From Betaproteobacteria bacterium (lineage in GTDB: Bacteria; Pseudomonadota; Gammaproteobacteria; Burkholderiales; Ga0077523): a stretch of 41,637 bases of DNA. The notes under the pieces are model-generated. The model did not search any database, was not told where the DNA came from, and saw only the letters and a list, made by a program, of their open reading frames with translations. Of this stretch, positions 7,395-17,337 are shown in pieces. Numbering within the stretch: the first letter of the stretch is position 1; every line of letters starts with the position of its first letter. The DNA lies in contig JANXYG010000063.1 in assembly GCA_025350245.1 (NCBI GenBank), forward strand, positions 1 to 41,637. Reading direction: 5' to 3'. The position numbers and the translations under genes are program-made.

Positions 7395-8384
7395 TTGGAT
7401 ATCTTCCTGCAGCAGCTGATCAACGGTCTGACGCTCGGCAGCGTCTACGCCGTCGTGGCGCTGGGTTACACGATGGTCTACGGCATCATCCAGCTCATCA
7501 ACTTTGCCCACGGCGAAGTGGTGATGGTGGGAGCGATGGTGGCGCTGACCGTGATCGGTGCGCTTGCGGCGTCCGGGTCGATGCCACCATTCCTGATACT
7601 TACGGCCGGCGTGCTGTGCGCGGTCCCGGTGTGCATGATCCTGGGCTATCTCCTCGAGCGGGTGGCCTACCGGCCGCTGCGCGGTGCGCCGCGACTGGCG
7701 CCGCTGATCACCGCGATCGGTGTGTCGATCATCCTGCAGCATGTGGCACTGCTGATCTTCAGCCGCAATCCGCGCTCGTTCCCCCAGATCGTCGCCAACC
7801 CGGTGTTCGATATCGGCGGCGCCAGCATCAGCGCGGTCCAGATCGCGATCATGCTGATCTCGTTGGCGATGATGGCGGCGCTCACCTTCGTCGTGTATCG
7901 CACCCGGCTCGGCATGGCGATGCGCGCGACGTCGGAGAATCCGGCGGTCGCCGGCCTGATGGGCATCGACATCAATCGGGTGATCACATTCACCTTTGTG
8001 CTCGGCGCAGCGCTCGGTGCAATGGCAGGCGTCATGGTCGGCACCTACTACGGCATCGCGCACTACAAGATGGGTGCGCTGCTGGGCATGAAGGCTTTCT
8101 CCGCCGCGGTGCTGGGCGGGATCGGCAATCTCGGTGGTGCCATGCTCGGCGGGCTGCTGCTCGGCGTGGTGGAGGCCCTGGGTACCGGCTACATCGGTGA
8201 CGCGACCGATCTGTGCAACGTCGAATGGCTCTCCACCGCGCTCGCCGAACGCTGCGCCGATCAGGGCCACATGATCCTGTTCGGCAGCAACTACCAGGAT
8301 GTGTTCGCGTTCGTCGTGCTCATCATCGTGCTCGTGTTCCGGCCCTCGGGGCTGCTCGGCGAGCGCGTCGGAGACCGTGCATGA
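7395..8384 (+). CDS. livH: Branched-chain amino acid type ABC transporter permease (LivH)
   Basis: Inner-membrane permease, 329 residues, with several hydrophobic helices. It opens with DIFLQQLINGLTLGSVYAVV and GYTMVYGIIQLINFAHGEVV, the characteristic start of LivH. The start codon must be TTG at 7395, since this is where homologous N-termini begin and no ATG is near. It is about 20 residues longer than the usual 305-310; the surplus seems to be a loop around residues 258-285 (DATDLCNVEWLSTALAERCA) carrying two cysteines, just before the conserved SNYQDVFAFVVLI helix. It forms the membrane channel with LivM. Confidence 0.93.
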   Translation: MDIFLQQLINGLTLGSVYAVVALGYTMVYGIIQLINFAHGEVVMVGAMVALTVIGALAASGSMPPFLILTAGVLCAVPVCMILGYLLERVAYRPLRGAPRLAPLITAIGVSIILQHVALLIFSRNPRSFPQIVANPVFDIGGASISAVQIAIMLISLAMMAALTFVVYRTRLGMAMRATSENPAVAGLMGIDINRVITFTFVLGAALGAMAGVMVGTYYGIAHYKMGALLGMKAFSAAVLGGIGNLGGAMLGGLLLGVVEALGTGYIGDATDLCNVEWLSTALAERCADQGHMILFGSNYQDVFAFVVLIIVLVFRPSGLLGERVGDRA

Positions 8385-8406
8385 GTACGCCGGCCGGCGC
8401 CCGCCG

Positions 8407-9483
8407 ATGAATGTGGCCGCATGGCGTTCGGCGCCCGTCGTCCGGGGCATCGGCATGGCGGCGATCACGCTGGCGCTCGCCGTGTTGCCCTTCATCCTCG
8501 CGTCGCAAGGCACCGCCTGGGTTCGCATCACCAACCTGGCCATTCTCTTCGCCCTGCTCTCTCTCGGGCTCAATATCGTGGTCGGTTTCGCCGGACTGCT
8601 CGATCTGGGTTACGTCGCGTTTTACGGCGTTGGCGCCTACACCTGGGCGCTGCTCGCTTCGCCGCACTTCGGGCTCCACCTGCCGTTCTGGATCATCCTG
8701 CCGACCGGCGCCCTGCTGGCGTGCCTGTTCGGGTTGATGCTCGGCGCCCCGACGCTGAAGCTGCGGGGTGACTATCTCGCCATCGTGACACTCGGTTTCG
8801 GCGAGATCGTGCGCATCTTTCTCAACAACCTTTCGCAGCCGGTGAATCTCACCAATGGTCCGCAAGGGGTGACGCTCATCGACCCCATGCGCATCGGCGG
8901 CTTCAGCCTTGCCGGCTCACACCAGCTGTTCGGTTTCGAGTTCTCCGGTCCGATCAAGTATTACTACCTGCTGCTGCTGGTGCTGCTGGCGGTGATCGTC
9001 GTCAACCTGCGCCTGCAGGACTCGCGCATCGGCCGTGCCTGGATGGCGATTCGCGAGGACGAGACCGCGGCCAAGGCCATGGGCATCGACACGCGCAACG
9101 TGAAGCTGCTGGCGTTCGCGATGGGAGCGAGCTTCGGCGGCATCGCCGGCGGTCTGTTCTCGTCGATCCAGACCTTCATCAGCCCCGAGAGCTTCGTGCT
9201 GGAGCAGTCGGTCATGGTGCTCGCCATGGTCGTGCTCGGTGGCATGGGCAATGTATGGGGCGTGGTTGCGGGCGCGTTGCTGCTGTCGTTCGTGCCCGAG
9301 GTCCTGCGCTACACGGTCGAACCGTTGCAGAAGTCACTGCTCGGACAGGTGGTCGTCGCGCCCGAAGTGATCCGGATGTTGCTGTTCGGCCTGGCCCTGG
9401 TGCTGATGATGCGGTTCCGGCCGGCCGGATTGTTTCCGTCGCAGGTCCGCCGCCGCGAACTGGAGTCGGCGGGTCCGGCGTGA
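8407..9483 (+). CDS. livM: Branched-chain amino acid type ABC transporter permease (LivM)
   Basis: Second membrane subunit, 358 residues, hydrophobic throughout, with LivM hallmarks LGLNIVVGFAGLLDLGYVAF, LKLRGDYLAIVTLGFGEIVR and AMVVLGGMGNVWGVVAGALL. A short frame starting at 8381 (ATGA overlap with the livH stop) ends after nine codons and is not the gene; the frame of the permease begins at ATG 8407, although GTG at 8377 in the same frame is possible. The C-terminus overlaps the next ATPase gene through GTGA. Confidence 0.92.
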   Translation: MNVAAWRSAPVVRGIGMAAITLALAVLPFILASQGTAWVRITNLAILFALLSLGLNIVVGFAGLLDLGYVAFYGVGAYTWALLASPHFGLHLPFWIILPTGALLACLFGLMLGAPTLKLRGDYLAIVTLGFGEIVRIFLNNLSQPVNLTNGPQGVTLIDPMRIGGFSLAGSHQLFGFEFSGPIKYYYLLLLVLLAVIVVNLRLQDSRIGRAWMAIREDETAAKAMGIDTRNVKLLAFAMGASFGGIAGGLFSSIQTFISPESFVLEQSVMVLAMVVLGGMGNVWGVVAGALLLSFVPEVLRYTVEPLQKSLLGQVVVAPEVIRMLLFGLALVLMMRFRPAGLFPSQVRRRELESAGPA

Positions 9484-10265
9484 GCAGTTCTCCGGATTTG
9501 CTGGTGGTGCGTACCGTTTCCAAGCGCTTCGGCGGCCTTGCTGCCTTGTCCGACGTGTCGCTGGCGATCGGTCGTGGGCAGATCTACGGGTTGATCGGAC
9601 CTAACGGCGCCGGCAAGACGACGTTGTTCAACGTGCTCACCGGGCTCTATGTGCCGGACGGTGGCGAGATCGTGTTCGACGGCACCCCGTTGCCCGCCGG
9701 TTTGCCGCATCTGGTCGTGACCGCGGGCATCGCGCGCACGTTCCAGAATATCCGGTTGTTCGCGAACATGACGGCGCTGGAGAACGTCATGGTGGGCCGC
9801 CATCTGTGCAGTGCCGCGGGGGTGTTCGGCGCGATGTTCCGGACCGCGGCGACGCGGGCGGAAGAAGCCGCGATCACCTTGTGCGCCCATGAGTTGCTGG
9901 CCTACGTCGGCATCGGGCCGCATGCCAACCGGATCGCGCGCAACTTGTCCTATGGTGATCAGCGGCGGCTGGAGATCGCGCGTGCACTGGCGACCGAACC
10001 ACGGCTCCTGGCACTGGACGAACCGGCCGCCGGCATGAATCCGACCGAACGCCAGGCGCTTGGCCAACTGATCGGTCGCATCCGGGCCGACGGCACCACG
10101 GTGCTGCTGATCGAGCACGACGTGAAGTTGGTGATGGGACTGTGCGACCGGGTAGCCGTGCTCGACTACGGCCGCAAGATCGCCGAGGGCGCGCCGCGCG
10201 AGGTGCAGCGCGACCCCAGAGTGATCGAGGCGTATCTGGGCGTCGACGCGGCGGCACATCCGTGA
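9480..10265 (+). CDS. livG: Branched-chain amino acid type ABC transporter ATPase (LivG)
   Basis: Cytoplasmic ATPase of 261 residues. Walker A GPNGAGKTT at about 40-48, Q-loop near TFQNIRLF (88-95), signature LSYGDQ (156-161), Walker B LLALDEP ending in Asp180-Glu181, and the H-loop in LLIEHDVKLVMG. The start is GTG at 9480, overlapping the livM stop as GTGA and in frame with the conserved VVRTVSKRFGG start. Together with LivF it drives the importer. Confidence 0.94.
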   Translation: MSSSPDLLVVRTVSKRFGGLAALSDVSLAIGRGQIYGLIGPNGAGKTTLFNVLTGLYVPDGGEIVFDGTPLPAGLPHLVVTAGIARTFQNIRLFANMTALENVMVGRHLCSAAGVFGAMFRTAATRAEEAAITLCAHELLAYVGIGPHANRIARNLSYGDQRRLEIARALATEPRLLALDEPAAGMNPTERQALGQLIGRIRADGTTVLLIEHDVKLVMGLCDRVAVLDYGRKIAEGAPREVQRDPRVIEAYLGVDAAAHP

Positions 10266-10975
10266 CTCGGCTGCTGGATGTCGCGGGTCTGACGGTTGCC
10301 TATGGCGGCATCGTTGCCATCCGCGGCGTCGATATGCATGTCGACCAGGGTGAACTGGTCGCGCTCATCGGCGCCAATGGCGCCGGCAAGACCACCACCC
10401 TGAAAGCGCTGGCCGGGATGCTCACGCCGGCCAGCGGCAGCATCCGCTATGACGGCGTTGAAATCACAGGCGAGGTATCGCATCGGCTGGTGCGCCGCGG
10501 CGTCGCGCTGGTACCCGAGGGAAGAGGCGTGTTCGCGCGCCTCACGGTGCACGAGAACCTAGCGATGGGCGCCTACATCCGCGCTGACCGGGATGGTATC
10601 GCCGCCGATCTGGATCGCGTCTACGGCCTGTTTCCCCGGCTCGAGGAACGCCGCGCCCAGACCGCCGGGACGCTGTCCGGCGGTGAGCAGCAGATGCTCG
10701 CGATCGGGCGCGCGATGATGTGCCGGCCGCGCCTGTTGCTGCTCGACGAGCCCAGCATGGGGCTGGCGCCGCTGATGGTGCAGAAGATCTTCGAGGTGAT
10801 CGCCGCCATCGCCGCGGAAGGCGTGACCATCCTGCTGGTGGAACAGAACGCGCGCCTGGCGCTGCAGGCGGCCGCACGAGGCTATGTCATGGAGTCAGGT
10901 GTGATCACCCTCACCGATTCGTCAGCCGCGCTGCTCGGCAGCGAGCAGGTACGTCAAGCCTACCTCGGCGAGTAA
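10262..10975 (+). CDS. livF: Branched-chain amino acid type ABC transporter ATPase (LivF)
   Basis: Second ATPase, 237 residues, the normal LivF length. Walker A GANGAGKTT (about 37-45), signature LSGGEQQML, Walker B LLLLDEPSMGLAP, and the H-loop position occupied by Gln in LLVEQNARLAL, as is normal for LivF. The GTG start at 10262 overlaps the livG stop by 4 nt. Last gene of the operon; its stop is followed after 19 nt by a copy of the intergenic repeat, lying between it and the convergent gene. Confidence 0.94.
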   Translation: MTRLLDVAGLTVAYGGIVAIRGVDMHVDQGELVALIGANGAGKTTTLKALAGMLTPASGSIRYDGVEITGEVSHRLVRRGVALVPEGRGVFARLTVHENLAMGAYIRADRDGIAADLDRVYGLFPRLEERRAQTAGTLSGGEQQMLAIGRAMMCRPRLLLLDEPSMGLAPLMVQKIFEVIAAIAAEGVTILLVEQNARLALQAAARGYVMESGVITLTDSSAALLGSEQVRQAYLGE

Positions 10976-10994
10976 CTGCTCGCGTCCGGCCTCA

Positions 10995-11060
10995 CCCCCC
11001 GAGGAACGCGGCGCCCCCTTGAGGGGGAAGCCATAGCGGAGTGAAGGCTGGGGGGGCGTC
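10995..11060 (-). repeat. Post-stop palindromic repeat, copy 1
   Basis: Copy of the window's dispersed GC-rich element between convergent livF and the hypothetical gene. Read on the minus strand it starts directly at the hypothetical gene's stop with CGCCCCCCCAGCC, contains CCCCCTCAAGGGGG, and ends with CCTCGGGGGG. The left inner arm has diverged (TATGGCTT). Confidence 0.85.
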
Positions 11061-11605
11061 TAACCCTGATGGTCGAGGGTGCGGCGCAGGTCGAGGGTCT
11101 TTTCGGGGTCTGCCTTGAGGAGTCGTTCCTGCTTCTTGCGCAGGTTCAGGGTGTCGCCGGGCTTGCGTGATTTCGCCTTGCGCAAGGGAGAGGGCGTGCC
11201 GATCATCACCACCCGGGCGTGAGCGACCCGCCCGAGCATCAACAACTCTTCCATCACCTCCTGGCTGAATCCCTGCCGGTTGCCGCGTTCGTCGATCACC
11301 AGACCATTGACGAATTTCTCGAACAGATCGCTCCCCCACAAGGTGAGCACCGCTTCGCAGATGCGGGGCATGTCTTCGATCGAAGACCGTACCTGCAGCT
11401 TTTCGACCTCTTTCGGCGGTGGCTCGCTCAGATCGAGCTCGGGAAACTCCAGCATATCGTTGCTGAATCCCGACACAGGGGCACCGGCCGCCCCGGCGGC
11501 CGCTGGAACGTGAATATTGTTTGCCTCGAGAATCGTCTCGAGGATCTCGACGCGAGCTCTGAGTTGGGCGATCAGGTCGTTGCTCTGGTCGGGTGAGACT
11601 TCCAT
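11060..11605 (-). CDS. Hypothetical protein, N-terminal coiled coil and basic C-terminus
   Basis: 181 residues that I do not recognise. Residues about 8-30 (LIAQLRARVEILETILEANN) are heptad-like and probably form a coiled coil; 31-60 is an Ala/Pro linker; 60-140 is a mixed globular part containing EAVLTLWGSDLFEKFVNGLV; 145-181 is strongly basic (SPLRKAKSRKPGD, LNLRKKQERLL) and may bind nucleic acid. No signal peptide or membrane helix. ATG 11605 follows an AGGGAGA ribosome site; a TTG at 11656 in frame is less likely. Codon use matches its neighbours, so it looks like a real gene. It is convergent with livF and 189 nt from hemF. Function unknown. Confidence 0.7.
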   Translation of the reverse strand: MEVSPDQSNDLIAQLRARVEILETILEANNIHVPAAAGAAGAPVSGFSNDMLEFPELDLSEPPPKEVEKLQVRSSIEDMPRICEAVLTLWGSDLFEKFVNGLVIDERGNRQGFSQEVMEELLMLGRVAHARVVMIGTPSPLRKAKSRKPGDTLNLRKKQERLLKADPEKTLDLRRTLDHQG

Positions 11606-11716
11606 CGGGTTCTCCCTGGTGTTTTCGGGGCGCCAATGCAAAACCGTATGGTCCAAGCAGGATTCAAGCCTGCCTCGAAAGCATCGGCTGGGAAGCTGGT
11701 CGAACCCGGCATCCGC

Positions 11717-11779
11717 AGGGCTCCCCGAGGAATGCCGCGCCCCCTCGAGGGGGAAGGCGAAGCCTGGGGGTGGGCGTCA
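11717..11779 (-). repeat. Post-stop palindromic repeat, copy 2
   Basis: Begins 15 nt after the hemF stop (minus strand) with TGACGCCCACCCCCAGGCTT, contains the perfect 14-nt palindrome CCCCCTCGAGGGGG, and ends CCTCGGGGAGCCCTGCGG. A deletion has shortened the left arm (GGCTTCGCC without the GCGCTGCGC stretch). Confidence 0.9.
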
Positions 11780-11794
11780 GGAGTCGGGTAGTCC

Positions 11795-12724
11795 CTACGT
11801 GTCAGCCAGTGGCACCCAGTCGCGTCCGTTGAGGAATTCGCTGGTGAGGCGTGCCTCCGGAGTGCCGTCCGGCGCATGCCAGTCGTAACGCCATCTGACG
11901 AGGGGCGGCATCGACAACAGGATCGACTCGGTACGGCCGCCAGACTGCAGGCCGAACAGCGTGCCGCGGTCGAACACGAGGTTGAATTCGACGTAGCGAC
12001 CGCGCCGATAGGCCTGAAAGTCGCGTTCCCGGTCACCGAATGTCGTGTTGCGGCGACGTTTCAGGATCGGCAGGTAGGCGCCGAGAAAACTGTCGCCGAC
12101 GCTGCGCGTCAGCGCAAACGCCGAATCGAAGTTCGGCTCGGCGAGATCGTCGAAGAAGATGCCGCCGATGCCGCGAGGCTCACCGCGGTGCTTGAGGAAG
12201 AAGTAGCGGTCGCACCAGCGCTTGAAGCGTGGATAGTGCTGCGGCCCGAAGCCGTCCAGGGCCGCACGGCATTGTTCGTGAAAGTGAATGGCGTCTTCCT
12301 CGAAACCGTAATACGGCGTGAGGTCCATGCCCCCTCCAAACCAGAATACCGGCGGGGCATCGGCCTGATCATACGGCGGCCGGGCGACGAACAGGCGCAC
12401 GTTCAGGTGCACCGTCGGGGCATAGGGATTGCGTGGATGCAGCACCAGCGACACGCCCAGCGCATCGAAGCCGTGCCCCGCCAGTTCGGGCCGGCTGGCA
12501 CTCGCCGACGGTGGAAGACTGTCGCCGGCAACGTGGCTGAACAACACACCGGCGCGCTCGAACAGGTCGCCGTCTTCGATCAGGCACGACATGCCGCCAC
12601 CGCCCTCGGGCCGGACCCAGTTGTCGCGCCGGAAGATCTGACCCTCCTCCGCCTCGAGCCCGGCGACGATACGCTGCTGCAAGCTGGTGAAGTAGCCGCG
12701 CGCGGCCGAGATGTCTGCGGTCAT
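11795..12724 (-). CDS. hemF: Oxygen-dependent coproporphyrinogen III oxidase
   Basis: 309 residues, the normal HemF length. It converts coproporphyrinogen III to protoporphyrinogen IX with oxygen, in the cytoplasm, late in haem synthesis. Family motifs are easy to read: [72 protein letters not shown] and GGIFFDDL. The gene lies 18 nt downstream of purD and is probably in the same transcript. Two other haem genes (hemL, hemB) are elsewhere in the window. Confidence 0.97.
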   Translation of the reverse strand: MTADISAARGYFTSLQQRIVAGLEAEEGQIFRRDNWVRPEGGGGMSCLIEDGDLFERAGVLFSHVAGDSLPPSASASRPELAGHGFDALGVSLVLHPRNPYAPTVHLNVRLFVARPPYDQADAPPVFWFGGGMDLTPYYGFEEDAIHFHEQCRAALDGFGPQHYPRFKRWCDRYFFLKHRGEPRGIGGIFFDDLAEPNFDSAFALTRSVGDSFLGAYLPILKRRRNTTFGDRERDFQAYRRGRYVEFNLVFDRGTLFGLQSGGRTESILLSMPPLVRWRYDWHAPDGTPEARLTSEFLNGRDWVPLADT

Positions 12725-12742
12725 TGCGCTTCTTCCTCCGTA

Positions 12743-14026
12743 TTACAGCAGGCTGCGGCGGGTCTCGATAGCGCGATGGCCGATGTCGCGCCGCATCTGG
12801 CAGCCCGAAAAGCGGATGCGGTCGGCGATGTCGTAGGCGCGGCGCTGCGCGATTTTTACGGTGTCGCCCAGCGCTGTCACGCACAGGACCCTGCCGCCGC
12901 TGGTGACGGTCCGTCCGTCCACGTCGGCGGTACCGGCGTGGAACACGTGCACGTCGTTCTCGTCGGCAGGCAATGCGCCGAGCGCGTCGCCCTTGCGAGG
13001 CATGTCGGGGTAGCCGGCCGCGGCAAGTACGACACCGAGTGCGACCCGGCGGTCCCATTGCACCTCGGCCCGATCGAGCGTGCCGCTTACCGCATGCTCC
13101 AGGAGCGTCAGCAGGTCGGTCTTGATCCGCATCATGATCGGTTGGGTCTCGGGGTCGCCCATCCGGCAATTGAACTCGAGCGCACGCACGCCGCCGTCGG
13201 GTGCGATCATCAGTCCGGCATAGAGAAATCCGGTGTATTTCTCGCCTTCCGCGGCCATCCCCGTCACCGTCGGCTGGATGATCTCGCGCATGACCCGCGC
13301 GTGTACCGCCGGCGTCAGGACCGGTGCCGGCGAGTAGGCGCCCATCCCCCCGGTGTTCGGTCCGGCGTCGCCATCGAACAGCCGCTTGTGGTCCTGGCTC
13401 GAGGCAAGAGGCAGCACGTTGCGCCCATCCACCATCACGATGAAACTCGCCTCTTCGCCGGTCAGGAAATCCTCGATGACGACCCGGGAGCCGGCGGCGC
13501 CCATGCGGTTGGCAACCAGCATGTCGTCGATGGCCGCGTGGGCCTCGGCTTCCGACGTGGCGACGACGACGCCCTTGCCGGCGGCCAGACCGTCGGCCTT
13601 GATGACGATCGGCGCGCCTTTCCGGGCGACATAGGCATGCGCCGCGACCGCCTCGTCGAAGGTCTCGTGTCCGGCCGTGGGGATGCGATGACGCACCATG
13701 AACTGCTTGGCGAAATCCTTAGAGGCCTCGAGTCTTGCCGCCCGCTGCGTGGGGCCGAAGATGCGCAGGCCCTCGGCCCGGAAGGCATCGACGATGCCTT
13801 CCGACAGCGGGGCCTCCGGTCCGACGACGGTCAGCGCGATATTCTCGCGGCGCGCGAAAGCGAGCAATTCGGGAATGCTGCCCGCGGCGACGTTGAACAG
13901 GCCGTCCTCGCGGGCAGTGCCGGCATTGCCTGGCGCAACGTAGACCCGCGCCACCCGCGGTGACTGGGCCAGGCGCCACGCCAGCGCATGTTCGCGCCCG
14001 CCGCCACCGACCACGAGCAGGTTCAT
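12743..14026 (-). CDS. purD: Phosphoribosylamine-glycine ligase (GAR synthetase)
   Basis: 427 residues. It joins phosphoribosylamine and glycine with ATP, step 2 of purine synthesis. The N-terminal domain begins NLLVVGGGGREHALAWRLAQ; the ATP-grasp domain shows SKDFAKQFMVRHRIPTA, PIVIKADGLAAGKGVVVA and the glutamate/metal region LEFNCRMGDPETQ. It follows purH on the same strand after 155 nt in which I see no other gene, and precedes hemF, a common betaproteobacterial order. Confidence 0.97.
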   Translation of the reverse strand: MNLLVVGGGGREHALAWRLAQSPRVARVYVAPGNAGTAREDGLFNVAAGSIPELLAFARRENIALTVVGPEAPLSEGIVDAFRAEGLRIFGPTQRAARLEASKDFAKQFMVRHRIPTAGHETFDEAVAAHAYVARKGAPIVIKADGLAAGKGVVVATSEAEAHAAIDDMLVANRMGAAGSRVVIEDFLTGEEASFIVMVDGRNVLPLASSQDHKRLFDGDAGPNTGGMGAYSPAPVLTPAVHARVMREIIQPTVTGMAAEGEKYTGFLYAGLMIAPDGGVRALEFNCRMGDPETQPIMMRIKTDLLTLLEHAVSGTLDRAEVQWDRRVALGVVLAAAGYPDMPRKGDALGALPADENDVHVFHAGTADVDGRTVTSGGRVLCVTALGDTVKIAQRRAYDIADRIRFSGCQMRRDIGHRAIETRRSLL

Positions 14027-14181
14027 CGCGAGCGATCCGGGTTCGGGATGCCGTCCGACCCACTCGACAGCCGGTGTCGCGTCGCTACCCCGGGCAAGGC
14101 TGCCGCCGGGTTCCGATCGGCGCCGTCGCGCCTGGACATCTGCCTGGGGTTCACCGCTCGCGCCTCAACCCGATTGCCTGA

Positions 14182-15741
<1,560 letters not shown>

Positions 15742-15799
15742 GGAATGTGGCGTGAAAGCAGGGGACGTATGCTCAGCGCCCACCGGGCAGCCCCAAGGG

Positions 15800-15936
15800 C
15801 GATGGCCCCCACTGGGAGGCCGAACGAAGAGACTCCAAAAGCGAAGGGGCCCCGTCCGCAGGGTGCCAGCGGCCGGAGGCCGCTGTCGTTCGGCAGGCGA
15901 CGGACAGTCCGCAGGGACTGTCCGTGTCCGGCCTCG
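15800..15936 (-). repeat. Accessory repeat module and two strong hairpins in the fis-purH gap
   Basis: On the minus strand 15815-15860 reads through CCCCTTCGCTTTTGGAGTCT and CTTCGTTCGGCC, the second module seen also at 20573-20619 and 25371-25414. Beside it are two perfect hairpins: ACGGACAGTCC/GGACTGTCCGT (15900-15925, loop GCAG) and CAGCGGCC/GGCCGCTG (15867-15885, loop GGA). Neither has a T-run. No coding potential is apparent. Confidence 0.75.
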
Positions 15937-16003
15937 CTCCCGAGGAATGGGGCGCCCCCTCGGGGGGGAAGGCGAAGCGCAGCGAAGCCTGGGGGGGGCG
16001 TCA
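15937..16003 (-). repeat. Post-stop palindromic repeat, copy 3
   Basis: Starts 2 nt after the fis stop on the minus strand: TGACGCCCCCCCCAGGCTTC, then GCTGCGCTTCGCC, CCCCCCCGAGGGGG and CCTCGGGAG. The right inner arm is degenerate (GCGCCCCA). Confidence 0.88.
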
Positions 16004-16005
16004 CC

Positions 16006-16248
16006 TCAGATCAGCCCGTAGGCCTGCATCTTCTTGCGCAGGGTGTTGCGGTTCATGCCGAGCAACGTGGCAGCCTGCGTCTGATTGCCGTTGACGCGGG
16101 CCAGCACGGTTTCGATCATCGGGCGTTCGACGCACTGCATGACCATTTCGTAGATCGGGGAGGGTGTTTCGCCGTCGAGATCGCGAAAGTAGCTGTCGAT
16201 GGCCTTGCGCACGCAGCGGGCGATGTCGTTCTCGTTCTCGTTGATCAT
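16006..16248 (-). CDS. fis: Fis family DNA-binding regulator
   Basis: 80-residue nucleoid protein, slightly shorter than the 98 of E. coli Fis because the N-terminal beta-hairpin arm is short, as usual in betaproteobacteria. The dimerisation helices include YEMVMQCVERPMIETVLARV, and the helix-turn-helix is QTQAATLLGMNRNTLRKKMQ. Fis bends DNA and tunes rRNA and growth-phase genes. Start ATG 16248 overlaps the dusB stop as ATGA, so dusB and fis are translationally coupled. Confidence 0.96.
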   Translation of the reverse strand: MINENENDIARCVRKAIDSYFRDLDGETPSPIYEMVMQCVERPMIETVLARVNGNQTQAATLLGMNRNTLRKKMQAYGLI

Positions 16249-17255
16249 GCCGCCTCGCGGTAGGGTGTTGGCGTTGCCGGGGCGGCGGGGCGCTGTTCGT
16301 GCGCGAAGAATGCGTCGATCGCCGACACCTGATCGGCGGCAGTGTCGAGCTCGTTGACGCGGCGGCGAAGCAGCTCGCCGCCGGGCAGCGATCGCGCGTA
16401 CCAGCCGACGTGTTTCCGGGCGACCCTGGCGCCCACCGCTTCGCCATAGAAGGCATGCAGCGCCCGCACATGCGCAAGGATCACGTCGCGTTGCTCGAAC
16501 AGCGAGGGTCCGGCCAGGTATTGGCCGTGAGTGAGGAAGTGATCGATCTCGCGGAAGATCCAGGGTCGGCCGTGCGCGGCACGGCCGATCATGACGGCGT
16601 CCGCGCCCGTGATCGCGAGTACGTGGCACGCCTTTTCGGGAGAGTCGATGTCACCGTTGGCGATCACCGGAATCCCGACGCTCGCCTTGACGGCGGCGAT
16701 GGTGGCGTACTCGGCTGCGCCGGAAAACAGATCGGCGCGAGTGCGCCCGTGCACGGTGAGTGCGCGGATGCCCGAGCGCTCGGCGAGTTTTGCGATGGCG
16801 ACCGCGTTGCGCTGCTCGCGGTCCCAGCCGGTGCGGATCTTGAGGGTCACCGGCACATCGACGGCGGCGACCACGGCATCGAGGATACGGGCCACCAGCG
16901 TTTCGTCGCGCATGAGTGCGGAGCCTGCCGCAACGTTGCACACCTTCTTCGCCGGGCAGCCCATGTTGATGTCGATGATGCGGGCACCGTGGCCGACGTT
17001 GAGGCGCGCCGCTTCGGCCATGATCGCAGGGTCGGTGCCGACGATCTGCACCGACACCGGATCGGCCTCGCCGTCGTGATCGCGGCGCCGCCGGCTCTTG
17101 TCGGAATTCCACAGCCGCTGATCGGAGGCGAGCATCTCGGAAACGGCGTAACCGGCACCGAACGCACGACACAACTGGCGAAATGGCCGGTCGCTCACGC
17201 CCGCCATCGGCGCCACGGCCAGCTGGTTGCGCAACTTGTGTGGACCGATCTGCAT
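16245..17255 (-). CDS. dusB: tRNA-dihydrouridine synthase B
   Basis: 336 residues. This FMN enzyme reduces uridine to dihydrouridine in the D-loop of tRNA. Motifs: LAVAPMAGVSDRPFRQLCRA (FMN phosphate end of the TIM barrel), DINMGCPAKKVCNVAAGSAL with the catalytic Cys in MGCPA, LTVHGRTRADLF, and ADAVMIGRAAHGRPWIFREI. Start ATG 17255 gives the family N-terminus MQIGPHKLRN; the longer frame to 17354 would run into ubiH. A candidate promoter lies 40 nt upstream. Confidence 0.95.
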   Translation of the reverse strand: MQIGPHKLRNQLAVAPMAGVSDRPFRQLCRAFGAGYAVSEMLASDQRLWNSDKSRRRRDHDGEADPVSVQIVGTDPAIMAEAARLNVGHGARIIDINMGCPAKKVCNVAAGSALMRDETLVARILDAVVAAVDVPVTLKIRTGWDREQRNAVAIAKLAERSGIRALTVHGRTRADLFSGAAEYATIAAVKASVGIPVIANGDIDSPEKACHVLAITGADAVMIGRAAHGRPWIFREIDHFLTHGQYLAGPSLFEQRDVILAHVRALHAFYGEAVGARVARKHVGWYARSLPGGELLRRRVNELDTAADQVSAIDAFFAHEQRPAAPATPTPYREAA

Positions 17256-17294
17256 GGCGGAGTTGGTGCGCTGGCCGGAGCGAAAAGGGCGCGT

Positions 17295-17300
17295 ATTGTA
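17295..17300 (-). promoter_or_regulatory. Candidate -10 box of the dusB-fis promoter with GC-rich discriminator
   Basis: On the minus strand TACAAT is followed by ACGCGCCC before the presumed start site, 39 nt before the dusB ATG. The -35 region is poor. A GC-rich discriminator is the feature that makes the E. coli dusB-fis promoter subject to stringent control; similar control here is inference. Confidence 0.45.
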
Positions 17301-17337
17301 AACAGAAAGGCCGCCCGCGCGACGCTCATGCACCAGG

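Noticed and set aside
8381-8410. Nine-codon frame overlapping the livH stop as ATGA, possible livM start or leader peptide
   Set aside because: It is out of frame with livM and stops before it; too short to support, though it might aid coupling.
11876-13963. Long plus-strand frame antisense to hemF and purD
   Set aside because: Both minus-strand genes are intact with full motifs; the antisense product has no recognisable fold and no ribosome site.
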